This document shows, in pieces, positions 1 to 6,369 of a stretch of 11,068 nucleotides of DNA. Source of the DNA: DASUFE01 sp036274675 (GTDB lineage: Bacteria; Pseudomonadota; Gammaproteobacteria; HTCC5015); contig DASUFE010000068.1 in the NCBI GenBank assembly GCA_036274675.1, positions 1-11,068 of the forward strand. The letters are read 5' to 3'. The notes beneath the pieces were generated by a model. It had not been told where the DNA came from, did not search any database, and saw only the letters and a list, made by a program, of their open reading frames with translations. The position numbers and the translations under genes are program-made. The stretch's first letter is position 1. The number at the start of each line of letters is the position of its first letter.

Positions 1-1568
1 GTGGCATTGTATTCAACGCGCTCGGTGATATTGCTGTCCCAGCCATAACCGAAGATTCCTGTCTCCTTCGAGGTGCTGTTATAGCCACGATGCAAATACA
101 AGGGTGATTCGGTGGCCGTCGAGAAATCCGTTTCCTCGTGATATTTGTTGCCACTCAGAAGATTAATCGGATTTCCGCCAAAGCAGTTACCGTCGTTTTT
201 ATTGCCCTGGTTTTTCTGACGGTCATAAACTCTCAAAGTCAGAGTTTTGGTATCCGTCTGACCATTCAGAGTGGCGGAAACGGTGATCTGATGATCACCT
301 TCAGGTAAATCTGAGTAGTCGAAACTGTCGCCCGCCCCAAATGGCCCGGAAATATCAGAGACCCAGGTTAATCCGGAACTTACAGGCTGACCCCTGAAAG
401 TCAGCGAACCTTGAAAATGTATCGCTTCCTTGATGTCGAATATACGACCGCCGGCCGGCGACTGAATAGCAACATGCGGCCGGTCTTGAATCACTATTAT
501 TGCTTTTTGGGTGGTTAAAACCTCCCCATAGGCAGACAAAGTAGCCTTGATCAGGTGAGTGCCCGGCGACAAATTAACGGTAATGGAACCACCAGTACCC
601 AATGGCCCATTAATGCTGGATTGCCAAACAATAGAGGCTCGCGCATCATTCCCATTAACGGTGGCAGTGGATATTGTGAACCGCACGGGCTTATAGGTCT
701 CGTGAGGCGAATCCATAATAGCCACAATATCGCTAATATTCAGCGAGGCTTCTTCAACATTAATCGTGCGTGAAACACTAGCCGTATCATTGATAACATT
801 GCTGTTATCCGTAATCTCGGCCTTTATTGTTCTGGCACCAGGACTGGTAAAAGTTTTGGTGAAAGACTGAGTCTGACGTTCGTATTGCCCGTTTATGTAC
901 CACTTTATGTTGCTGGATAAGTTTCCATCTTCAGGGTCAGTGGCCGCGCCGCTTATATTTACTGACGCCGCGCCAACATAATAGACCGCCCCATTGCTGG
1001 GCGAGCTGACAGAAACCGTGGGGGGCTGGTTATAGACATAATTATAAGTAGGAAATGACGGATACCCAGCAGGTATTCCAAAAAAGCTAAGACGAATAAT
1101 TTGTTGTCCGCTGACTTTCGAGCAGTTATAACCAATATCTTCATAAGGGTTATCGTTAGAGTGAAACGTATACGCCATTCCAAGGACAACACCGCCAGCG
1201 CCGTTGCAATCATGCTCCGCCTCCGCCCTTGTTTTAGACATAGTGACCTGGATTTCGTCATAGGCATATCTCTTTGGTGAGGAGACTCTTTGAGGCGGGC
1301 CGTACGGCTGCTGATAATCATAGGCAACATAATATTCGCCACTGTTGCTTCCAAACGAATTATGAAAGCATCCAGCAAACGGATAAGGGTCTTTTTTATT
1401 AATTTCAACCATTTCATTGCCACAAGCGCTGCTTGCCGCACTTGCGCTTGGATACATCTGATATTCTTTATCATGATTTCCGATAATCGGTGGTTCGTCG
1501 GCGGCAAAAGCATTGCCCAAATAGCCCATTAACACCAAAGCCCAGCCAAGCAAAACAATTCTATTCAT
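1..1568 (-). CDS. Secreted RHS/YD-repeat protein, N-terminal part, runs off left edge
   Basis: The frame from ATG at 1568 stays open for 522 codons to the left edge, so the C-terminus is missing. Residues 1-22 form a Sec signal peptide with likely cleavage after AFA. Residues 23-180 match no family I recognise and contain several cysteines. Three Ig/PKD-like beta modules follow at about 181-271, 272-361 and 362-450; the last two share the pattern W-x-S-x-I-x-G-P-x-G-x-G and are related to each other. From residue 461 the sequence (GNPINLLSGNKYHEETDF, then GYNSTSKETGIFGYGWDSN) matches the start of RHS proteins, the DUF6531-type region that precedes the YD repeats. RHS proteins form a hollow beta shell around a variable C-terminal domain that can be a toxin. 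Export through Sec, not a VgrG/PAAR-linked type VI route, is inferred from the signal peptide. The Shine-Dalgarno sequence is weak (GGTG). The coding DNA is more AT-rich than the polysaccharide genes to the right. The RHS assignment is fairly sure; toxin activity cannot be judged here. Confidence 0.85.
   Translation of the reverse strand, partial: MNRIVLLGWALVLMGYLGNAFAADEPPIIGNHDKEYQMYPSASAASSACGNEMVEINKKDPYPFAGCFHNSFGSNSGEYYVAYDYQQPYGPPQRVSSPKRYAYDEIQVTMSKTRAEAEHDCNGAGGVVLGMAYTFHSNDNPYEDIGYNCSKVSGQQIIRLSFFGIPAGYPSFPTYNYVYNQPPTVSVSSPSNGAVYYVGAASVNISGAATDPEDGNLSSNIKWYINGQYERQTQSFTKTFTSPGARTIKAEITDNSNVINDTASVSRTINVEEASLNISDIVAIMDSPHETYKPVRFTISTATVNGNDARASIVWQSSINGPLGTGGSITVNLSPGTHLIKATLSAYGEVLTTQKAIIVIQDRPHVAIQSPAGGRIFDIKEAIHFQGSLTFRGQPVSSGLTWVSDISGPFGAGDSFDYSDLPEGDHQITVSATLNGQTDTKTLTLRVYDRQKNQGNKNDGNCFGGNPINLLSGNKYHEETDFSTATESPLYLHRGYNSTSKETGIFGYGWDSNITERVEYNA
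225..755 (-). repeat. Tandem Ig-like modules inside the RHS protein
   Basis: Two adjacent modules of about 90 residues (272-361 and 362-450 of the RHS protein) can be aligned by eye. Both have a W followed by S-x-I-x-G-P-x-G-x-G, then an L-x-x-G-x-H-x-I strand and a closing hydrophobic strand. They look like diverged duplicates. A third beta module (181-271), with a DPEDG loop like those in PKD/cadherin-type domains, lies just upstream. Such modules usually act as spacers or adhesive stalks. Confidence 0.55.
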
Positions 1569-1880
1569 ATCACACCGCTCGATTGTTGATTATTGCCCAT
1601 ATAGAAGGACGAAGTGCTTCAAACGGTAAAGTCTGTCCCGCAATGACAGGACTTTTAAAGGCCTTCCATAGAGCCTTTTAAAATCGTTTTACACTTACCC
1701 CGGATCAAAGAGTGAATTGTGATTTTCGAGGGAAAGCCGATGAATAAAATCAGCGAGAAATTCGGAAAGCCCATCGGATAGCCCGCAGGGAAGCTACCCC
1801 AAACACATGCAAAGATCAAGCGCCCAACCGAAAATTTCTTATTAAAAAACAAAAACGAGAAAGGTTGTAAGGCTCGAGGC
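1569..1880. other. AT-rich non-coding gap between wbpM-like gene and RHS gene
   Basis: I find no credible gene in these 312 bases on either strand. The stretch holds a weak terminator-like structure for the upstream dehydratase gene (A/T tract at 1844-1855), an imperfect AT-rich inverted repeat (1653-1683) and the leader of the RHS gene. I could not pick a convincing -35/-10 pair for the RHS gene; TATATG at about 1597-1602 on the minus strand is the best -10 candidate but has no well-spaced -35. Confidence 0.6.
1653..1683. repeat. AT-rich imperfect inverted repeat upstream of RHS gene
   Basis: The arms TTTTAAAGGC (1653-1662) and GCCTTTTAAAA (1673-1683) are complementary apart from one bulged base, with an 10-base spacer. 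No T tract follows the repeat on either strand, so it does not look like a classic terminator. It could be a protein-binding site or a weak bidirectional stem-loop about 85 bases upstream of the RHS start codon. Confidence 0.4.
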
Positions 1881-1885
1881 CTAAC
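1844..1885 (-). terminator. Possible terminator of the WbpM-like gene
   Basis: On the minus strand GTTAGGC (1885-1879) can pair with GCCTTAC (1873-1867) around a 5-base loop with one mismatch. The stem overlaps the TAG stop codon of the dehydratase gene. A T-rich tract (TTTTTGTTTTTT, 1855-1844) follows, but about 11 bases after the stem, which is further than in a standard intrinsic terminator. The stem is short, so this is tentative. Confidence 0.3.
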
Positions 1886-3767
1886 TTCTGGGCAGCTGCT
1901 TGGCGGGATTTTGCAGCGGTATGATTTCGGCGCCCGGCGGGACGTTGCGCACGAATTCGGGAACGATGCGCTGGATGAGGCGCAGCGCGGCCTTGTCGTC
2001 GAAGCGCTCGACCGCCTTTTGCAGTTCCAGCAGGTCGGCCTGAAGGCCGCTCCATTCACAGGGCATGCAGTTCGCGAGCATGAGCTTGGGATGGCCCGTG
2101 CCCACCAGCTCTTCCTTGGCGTAGAAAAGTTCCTCGTGCATTTTCTCGCCGGGACGCAGGCCGATGTACTGAACCTTGATATCGCGCCCGGGCTCGAGGC
2201 CGGACAGGCGGATCATGTTTTCCGCGAGTTCGAGGATTTTCACGGGTTCGCCCATGTCGAGCACGTAGATCTCGCCACCCTTACCCATCGCGCCCGCCTG
2301 CAGGATCAGCGAGGCGGCCTCGGGTATGGTCATGAAGAAGCGCGCGATATCGGGATGGGTGACGGTTACCGGGCCGCCGTCCTTGATCTGTTTCTCGAAC
2401 AGCGGCACCACCGAACCGGTGGAACCCAGCACGTTGCCGAAACGGGTGGTGATGTAATGCGTCCTGACGTAGTTGTTCAGGGTCTGGCAGTAGACTTCGG
2501 CGATGCGCTTGCTGGCGCCCATCACGTTGGTCGGGTTGACCGTCTTGTCGGTCGACACCAGCACGAAGGTCGAAACCTCGTACTTGGCGGCGGCGTCGGC
2601 GACCACCTTGGTGCCGAATGCGTTATTGCGCAACCCCTCAATGATGTTCTCCTCGACCATCGGCACATGTTTGTAGGCCGCGGCGTGGAACACCACTTGC
2701 GGCCGGCACTGCGCGAAAATATTTTCGACGGTCTCGCGCACGCGAATATCGGCCAGCAGCGGCAGGATCTTCCTGCCGGGATATTTTTTCTTCAGTTCGG
2801 CTTCAATCGAATAGAGATTGAACTCGCTGCTGTCGATGACCATGAGCGAAGAGGGTTGGTGCGCCAGGATCTGGCGGCACAACTCGGAACCGATCGAGCC
2901 GCCGCCGCCGGTGACGGCGACGCATTTGCCGGTGATGTAGGCGCCGACGGCATGCTCATCCAGCTTCACGGGCGCGCGACCCAGCAAATCCTCCACCGTA
3001 ACCGGGCGCAGCCGCGAAACCTCGACGCGGCCGTCCGCCAGTTCGTTCAGGGTCGGCAGCGTGCGGCAGATAACCTTGCGCTCGGAACAGATTCTGACGA
3101 TTTCGTCCATCGTGGCCCTGGGCGCGGACGGCATGGCGATCAGCACCACCTGGGCATCGAAGGATTTGATCAACACCGGCAAATCGGAAACCTTGCCCAC
3201 CACGCGCACGCCGTGGACGTCGGTTCCCTCCATGGATGGGTTGTCGTCGATCAGGCCGACCGCCGTGAACGGGCCGTGTTCCAGCAGGTCGCGAACCAGG
3301 AAGTTGCCCGCCCGCCCGGCGCCGATGACCAGCGCGCGCGGTCGCTCTTCCCTGTCCAGCGAGAAGCGGTGCGTGCGGAGCATGCGGTACGCGGCGCGCG
3401 AACCCGAGACGCCGATAAAGAGCAGTATCGGATACAGCACGATCGCGGAACGGGGAACTCCGATGAACCTTGAATAGAGGAACAGCGCCACCGACACCAC
3501 GAGCGCGCCCATCGCCACCGCCCGCAGCAATCGCCACAAGTCCGGCAGCGACGCGAATCTCCAGATCCCCCGGTAACATCCGAAAAGCCAGAAAGTGAAA
3601 GCATGAATGGGCATCGCGAAGACAATGAGCTGCCGCATCGCCGGATAATAACTCTCCGGCACGGTTTGCAGATTGAACCGGAACCAGTATGCGAGATAGA
3701 TCGCGGCGGGCACCCAGAGGATATCGTGGAGGATGATGAGAACCCGCTTTACCTTGAACAGTTGCAT
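1881..3767 (-). CDS. wbpM: WbpM/CapD-type membrane-bound NDP-sugar 4,6-dehydratase
   Basis: Predicted to convert UDP-GlcNAc to its 4-keto-6-deoxy derivative at the inner face of the cytoplasmic membrane, the first step to QuiNAc or FucNAc. With the start at 3767 the protein has 628 residues, close to the roughly 650 usual for WbpM. About four membrane helices occupy residues 8-125. A first Rossmann fold follows (GAGRAG, 149-154), then a second, catalytic one (TGGGGSIGSE, from 286). S405 (VSTDK), M416 and K420 (NVMGASK) give the Ser-Met-Lys triad known for WbpM in place of the usual Ser-Tyr-Lys. RFGNVLGSTGSVVPLF and RPGEKMHEELF are further family signatures. Start choice: ATG 3767 has AGGA eight bases upstream and directly precedes the first helix. 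ATG 3797, ten codons earlier, has only AGGG at a tight 4-base spacing but cannot be excluded. Last gene of the polysaccharide cluster, the usual place for wbpM. Confidence 0.93.
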   Translation of the reverse strand: MQLFKVKRVLIILHDILWVPAAIYLAYWFRFNLQTVPESYYPAMRQLIVFAMPIHAFTFWLFGCYRGIWRFASLPDLWRLLRAVAMGALVVSVALFLYSRFIGVPRSAIVLYPILLFIGVSGSRAAYRMLRTHRFSLDREERPRALVIGAGRAGNFLVRDLLEHGPFTAVGLIDDNPSMEGTDVHGVRVVGKVSDLPVLIKSFDAQVVLIAMPSAPRATMDEIVRICSERKVICRTLPTLNELADGRVEVSRLRPVTVEDLLGRAPVKLDEHAVGAYITGKCVAVTGGGGSIGSELCRQILAHQPSSLMVIDSSEFNLYSIEAELKKKYPGRKILPLLADIRVRETVENIFAQCRPQVVFHAAAYKHVPMVEENIIEGLRNNAFGTKVVADAAAKYEVSTFVLVSTDKTVNPTNVMGASKRIAEVYCQTLNNYVRTHYITTRFGNVLGSTGSVVPLFEKQIKDGGPVTVTHPDIARFFMTIPEAASLILQAGAMGKGGEIYVLDMGEPVKILELAENMIRLSGLEPGRDIKVQYIGLRPGEKMHEELFYAKEELVGTGHPKLMLANCMPCEWSGLQADLLELQKAVERFDDKAALRLIQRIVPEFVRNVPPGAEIIPLQNPAKQLPRS

Positions 3768-3775
3768 CGATATTT

Positions 3776-3779
3776 TCCT
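3776..3779 (-). promoter_or_regulatory. Ribosome binding site favouring wbpM start at 3767
   Basis: AGGA on the minus strand lies eight bases before ATG 3767. This makes the shorter protein, which starts MQLFKVKRVL immediately before the first membrane helix, the more likely product compared with the in-frame ATG at 3797. Confidence 0.5.
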
Positions 3780-3954
3780 GTATCGAAAACCATGCATGCC
3801 GCCCTGATTTTCCTTCGAAACCGTAGAACCTGTCTCAAAATTACTACGCTTGGTAATACTTCGTTAAAGCTTCGTTCAACATGTCATTTATTACCGATAA
3901 ACTGCGCTTTTTCGCTCAGCTTTGCCTCGTTTACCTGCGCTGGCGACATTTTGA

Positions 3955-3977
3955 GAAGGGTTCTAGTTTATCCCTTC
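3955..3977. repeat. Stem-loop overlapping the putative wbpM promoter
   Basis: GAAGGG (3955-3960) and CCCTTC (3972-3977) form a 6-bp perfect stem around an 11-base loop. The loop contains the putative -10 hexamer on the minus strand. It could be an operator-like inverted repeat or chance. Confidence 0.35.
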
Positions 3978-3992
3978 CGGGTAACGAGTCAA
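3965..3992 (-). promoter_or_regulatory. Candidate sigma-70 promoter for the WbpM-like gene
   Basis: On the minus strand TTGACT (3992-3987, five of six matches to the -35 consensus) is followed after 16 bases by TAAACT (3970-3965, four of six matches to the -10). Transcription would start near 3958 and leave a leader of about 190 bases before ATG 3767. The site fits the unusually long gap, but such matches arise by chance. Confidence 0.3.
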
Positions 3993-4013
3993 ATCAGGCT
4001 TGCTCGCGCGCAC

Positions 4014-4034
4014 CGGGAGCGCCGCGCGCTCCCG
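4014..4034. repeat. Strong perfect hairpin upstream of the WbpM-like gene
   Basis: GGGAGCGC (4015-4022) and GCGCTCCC (4026-4033) are perfectly complementary around a 3-base loop, and C4014-G4034 adds a ninth pair. No T run follows on either strand, so a canonical intrinsic terminator is unlikely. It lies about 130 bases after the stop of the WbpL-like gene and just upstream of the candidate promoter. It might stabilise the 3' end of the upstream message or serve as a binding site. Confidence 0.55.
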
Positions 4035-4166
4035 TAATAGCGGCACTCTGTCATAAATTCTTAATTTGACCGTCAGGGGGGATATTAGGAGGCCGGGATG
4101 CGAAAAGCCTACGAACCGGTCACATTTAGCAGCTTGTTGAAAACCAGCCGCCGGGCGACCGTTAAA

Positions 4167-5201
4167 CTAGACGTCTTGCAGCCGTCCGGCCCCGGCTTTC
4201 AGATAAAAAGCGGCCCCGGTCAGCGGCAGATAGGCTATCAGCACGCCGGTCAACCCATCCAGCCGGCCAGTCGCCACGCCCACCGCCAGCGGCAGCAGCC
4301 AGAGCAGATTCACCAGCCCATACGCCAGAGAGACGGCCTTATGCGAGGCGAATTTGCGCGAGGCGTACTGGTAAGCATGACTGCGATGCGCTTCATAAAC
4401 CCGTTCGCCGCTGACCAGCCGGCGCAACAGGGTGACGGTGGCGTCGACAACGAAGCTGCCGAGCAGAATGACCCAGGCCCAGAACAGCATGGAATGCATG
4501 GCGGCCGCCTGCACGGCCAGCAGGCCGAGCATCAAACCGAGAAACCCGCTCCCGGCATCGCCCATGAATATTTTCGCCGGCGGGTAATTCCAGATCAGAA
4601 AGCCCGCGACAGCCGCGGCCAGCAGCAGGCCCGGCGCCCAGACCTGCGCCTCCGGCATCGTCAACCAATATATCAGTACGCCGCCCAGGCATACGGTGAT
4701 GGCTTCGATACCGGCGATGCCGTCGATCCCGTCCATGAAGTTATAAAGATTGAGCAGCCAGACCAGACACACGGCCGCCGCCAGCTGGCCCGCCCAACCC
4801 GTATCCAGCGCGGAGCCGAATATCGCAAGCGGCGGCAGACCGCCGAGCCAATACAAGCCCCATGTTACGGCGCCGAAGTGCACCAGCAAGCGCCAGCGCG
4901 CCGCAACATGCCGATGATCGTCCAGAAAGCCGATCAGCGCGACCAGCACTCCCGCGCCGGCGAAACCGATGACGGTTCGCGGCGCCAGCCAGCCCGCATA
5001 CGCAAACCAGGGCAAGGCTCCGAGGAACGTAAGCACGATCGCGACTCCCCCGCCGCGCGGCGTCGGCGCGGAATGCGAGCTGCGCGCATTGGGAATGTCC
5101 AGCAGGCTCTTCGCCAGTGCATAGCGGCGCAGCAGGCCGGTCAGCAGCCAGGAGACCGCGCCCGCCATTACAATAACCGTCGCCATCATCCACTGTTGCA
5201 T
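4167..5201 (-). CDS. wbpL: WbpL/WecA/MraY-type undecaprenyl-phosphate sugar-1-phosphate transferase
   Basis: A 344-residue polytopic membrane enzyme predicted to move a HexNAc-1-phosphate, most likely a 6-deoxy form such as QuiNAc or FucNAc, from UDP to undecaprenyl phosphate. This starts each polysaccharide repeat unit on the cytoplasmic face of the inner membrane. Family signatures appear in order: DIPNARSSHSAPTPRGGG (35-52), the DD pair D94-D95 in GFLDDHRH, NFMDGIDG (154-161), FMGDAGSG (212-219) and the His motif HRSHAYQ (272-278). These cover the Mg2+ and nucleotide-binding positions of the MraY/WecA superfamily. The IPNARSSH...PTPRGGG region is especially WbpL-like. About ten hydrophobic helices and a length near 340 fit. 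ATG 5201 has AAGGA nine bases upstream. Neighbours are the SDR (181 nt upstream) and the WbpM-like dehydratase (downstream). Sugar specificity is inferred from this context. Confidence 0.93.
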   Translation of the reverse strand: MQQWMMATVIVMAGAVSWLLTGLLRRYALAKSLLDIPNARSSHSAPTPRGGGVAIVLTFLGALPWFAYAGWLAPRTVIGFAGAGVLVALIGFLDDHRHVAARWRLLVHFGAVTWGLYWLGGLPPLAIFGSALDTGWAGQLAAAVCLVWLLNLYNFMDGIDGIAGIEAITVCLGGVLIYWLTMPEAQVWAPGLLLAAAVAGFLIWNYPPAKIFMGDAGSGFLGLMLGLLAVQAAAMHSMLFWAWVILLGSFVVDATVTLLRRLVSGERVYEAHRSHAYQYASRKFASHKAVSLAYGLVNLLWLLPLAVGVATGRLDGLTGVLIAYLPLTGAAFYLKAGAGRLQDV

Positions 5202-5382
5202 CGCTTTATATCCTTAAAAATTCATTCATTGTTTTATCGATAGGGGTAAATTAGTAATCACACCCCTCATTAATTTCTTCTACGCAGGCCTCTGCCCAGC
5301 GCCCCTGAAGGGGAGAAGGTTTTAAAGACCATCCGGGTTGGAAACATTTTCTACAACCAAACCAATTTCGGAACTCTATATA
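5202..5382. other. Gap before wbpL-like gene with a GC-rich palindrome
   Basis: This 181-base spacer interrupts an otherwise tightly packed gene series. It has CCCC-TGAA-GGGG at 5302-5313 within a purine/pyrimidine-biased stretch (about 5288-5318) that resembles the degenerate REP-like palindromes scattered in proteobacterial spacers. That resemblance is from memory and was not tested. The last 15 bases carry the AAGGA ribosome binding site of the WbpL-like gene (5211-5215). I found no convincing promoter. Confidence 0.4.
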
Positions 5383-6369
5383 TCAGACTTTAGCGCCGCC
5401 ATCCGCCGTACGATACCATTCAATGGTGCGCAGGATCATGTCCTCGCGCGCATAGGGCGCGCTCCACCCGAAGTCCTTTAAACAGGAACTTTGGTCCACG
5501 CTCAGTGATTCGCAGAGTTGATCATAAAGCGCCGAGCGGCCGCTCAAAGCGGCTCCCGCTTGCAGCAGCGCGGGCCAGACCGGGAACAGGCGCGCCTTGC
5601 GCCCCAGGGCCTGCGCGATCAACCGGATCAATGCGGGCGTCGAAATATCCGCAGCGTCCGCCGGCAGATAGATTCCGCAATGGCCGCGCTCGCCGCCCGC
5701 CACGGTCAGCAGGAAATCGGCGAAATTGCGCACACTCAGAATGCTGCGACGATTGCGCACCGCGGAAAACGGCAGTGGAACACCCTTGTCCACCAATTTG
5801 ATGAGCCGGAGAAAATTACCTTTAACCTCCGGACCGTACATCAAAGGCGGCCGCACGATCAGAGGTACGGTCGCGGTTCCGGAGAACAGATCCTGCAAAG
5901 CCAGTTCCGCTTCGTATTTGGTCCGGGCATAAGGCGAATGCGGAGCGGGTGTGTCCTGCGGTGTGAAGGCGGTGACGCCGCTACTACGGCCGTTCACGCC
6001 GATGCTACTCACAAAAATAAAGCGCCGCACGCCGAGTTCCCGGCAGCGCCGGGCCAGCGCCAGTGTCTGCTCCACATTGATCTTGCGATACTCCGCCAGG
6101 GGGTCCGCCGCGGTCTCCTTTAATATATGCGCCCGACCGGCCAGATGGATGACGGCGTCGACCGGTTTCCCGAAACGGCGATAATCGACCCCGCCGCGGC
6201 CGTCTGCACAGTCCACCCATTCCACATGCTCATCGGATACCGCGCGCGGGCTGCGCGACAAGGCCAGCACCTTGACGCCTCTCACGCGCGCCTCGGCCAG
6301 CAGCGCCCCGGCCGCAAACCCGGTTGCACCGGTGACCGCTATCCGCAGATCCTTATTCAAAGGTGTCAT
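5383..6369 (-). CDS. Extended-SDR NDP-sugar reductase/epimerase, WbpK/WbpV-like
   Basis: A 328-residue cytoplasmic extended SDR. It probably acts on the 4-keto product of the WbpM-like dehydratase, giving UDP-QuiNAc (WbpV-like) or UDP-FucNAc (WbpK-like); the sequence alone does not decide which, and a 4-epimerase is also possible. Visible features: the NAD(P) motif TGATGFAAG (13-21), HLAGRAH (75-81), VSSIGVNG (120-127) with catalytic Ser, Tyr147-x3-Lys151, and RPPLMYGP (from 173), typical of UDP-sugar enzymes. The third glycine of the usual TGxxGxxG is Ala20, with Gly21 one residue later. The start is set at ATG 6369, which overlaps the upstream TGA as TGATG and lies directly before the Rossmann strand. 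A longer frame from 6432 would add 21 residues and overlap the glycosyltransferase gene by 64 bases, which is unlikely. No strong Shine-Dalgarno sequence is seen, so translation probably depends on coupling. Confidence 0.88.
   Translation of the reverse strand: MTPLNKDLRIAVTGATGFAAGALLAEARVRGVKVLALSRSPRAVSDEHVEWVDCADGRGGVDYRRFGKPVDAVIHLAGRAHILKETAADPLAEYRKINVEQTLALARRCRELGVRRFIFVSSIGVNGRSSGVTAFTPQDTPAPHSPYARTKYEAELALQDLFSGTATVPLIVRPPLMYGPEVKGNFLRLIKLVDKGVPLPFSAVRNRRSILSVRNFADFLLTVAGGERGHCGIYLPADAADISTPALIRLIAQALGRKARLFPVWPALLQAGAALSGRSALYDQLCESLSVDQSSCLKDFGWSAPYAREDMILRTIEWYRTADGGAKV

Larger units (their letters stand above)
3768..4166. other. Long gap between wbpL-like and wbpM-like genes
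   Basis: About 400 bases separate two genes that are usually close together. I see no supportable protein gene here. Reading on the minus strand, the gap holds a 9-bp perfect hairpin (4014-4034), a possible sigma-70 promoter (3965-3992), a second stem-loop overlapping that promoter (3955-3977) and a 9-base palindrome TGACGGTCA (4075-4067). The simplest reading is a separately controlled leader for the dehydratase gene. Confidence 0.55.

Noticed and set aside
959..1513. Minus-strand 184-codon frame
   Set aside because: It overlaps the RHS gene in another frame. The RHS frame has a signal peptide, domain structure and continuity to the edge; this one has an implausible Arg/Leu/Ile-rich product.
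1815..1840. Possible sigma-54 promoter (GGGCGC...TTTGCA on the minus strand)
   Set aside because: Spacing between the GG and GC elements is 12-13 bases and not the required 10.
1911..3473. Plus-strand 520-codon open frame
   Set aside because: Antisense to the WbpM-like gene, whose motifs are all intact. The translation is His/Asp/Gly/Gln-rich without domains, a typical mirror frame caused by codon bias.
3881..4069. Plus-strand 62-codon frame in the wbpL-wbpM gap
   Set aside because: No ribosome binding site, no recognisable motif, and it runs through the perfect hairpin at 4014-4034.
4098..5243. Plus-strand 381-codon frame, preceded by a perfect AGGAGG five bases before its ATG (4087-4092)
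   Set aside because: It lies almost wholly antisense to the well-supported WbpL-like gene. The product is rich in Gln, Arg and His with no recognisable motif, as expected for the mirror frame of a GC-rich membrane protein gene. The good ribosome site is probably chance.
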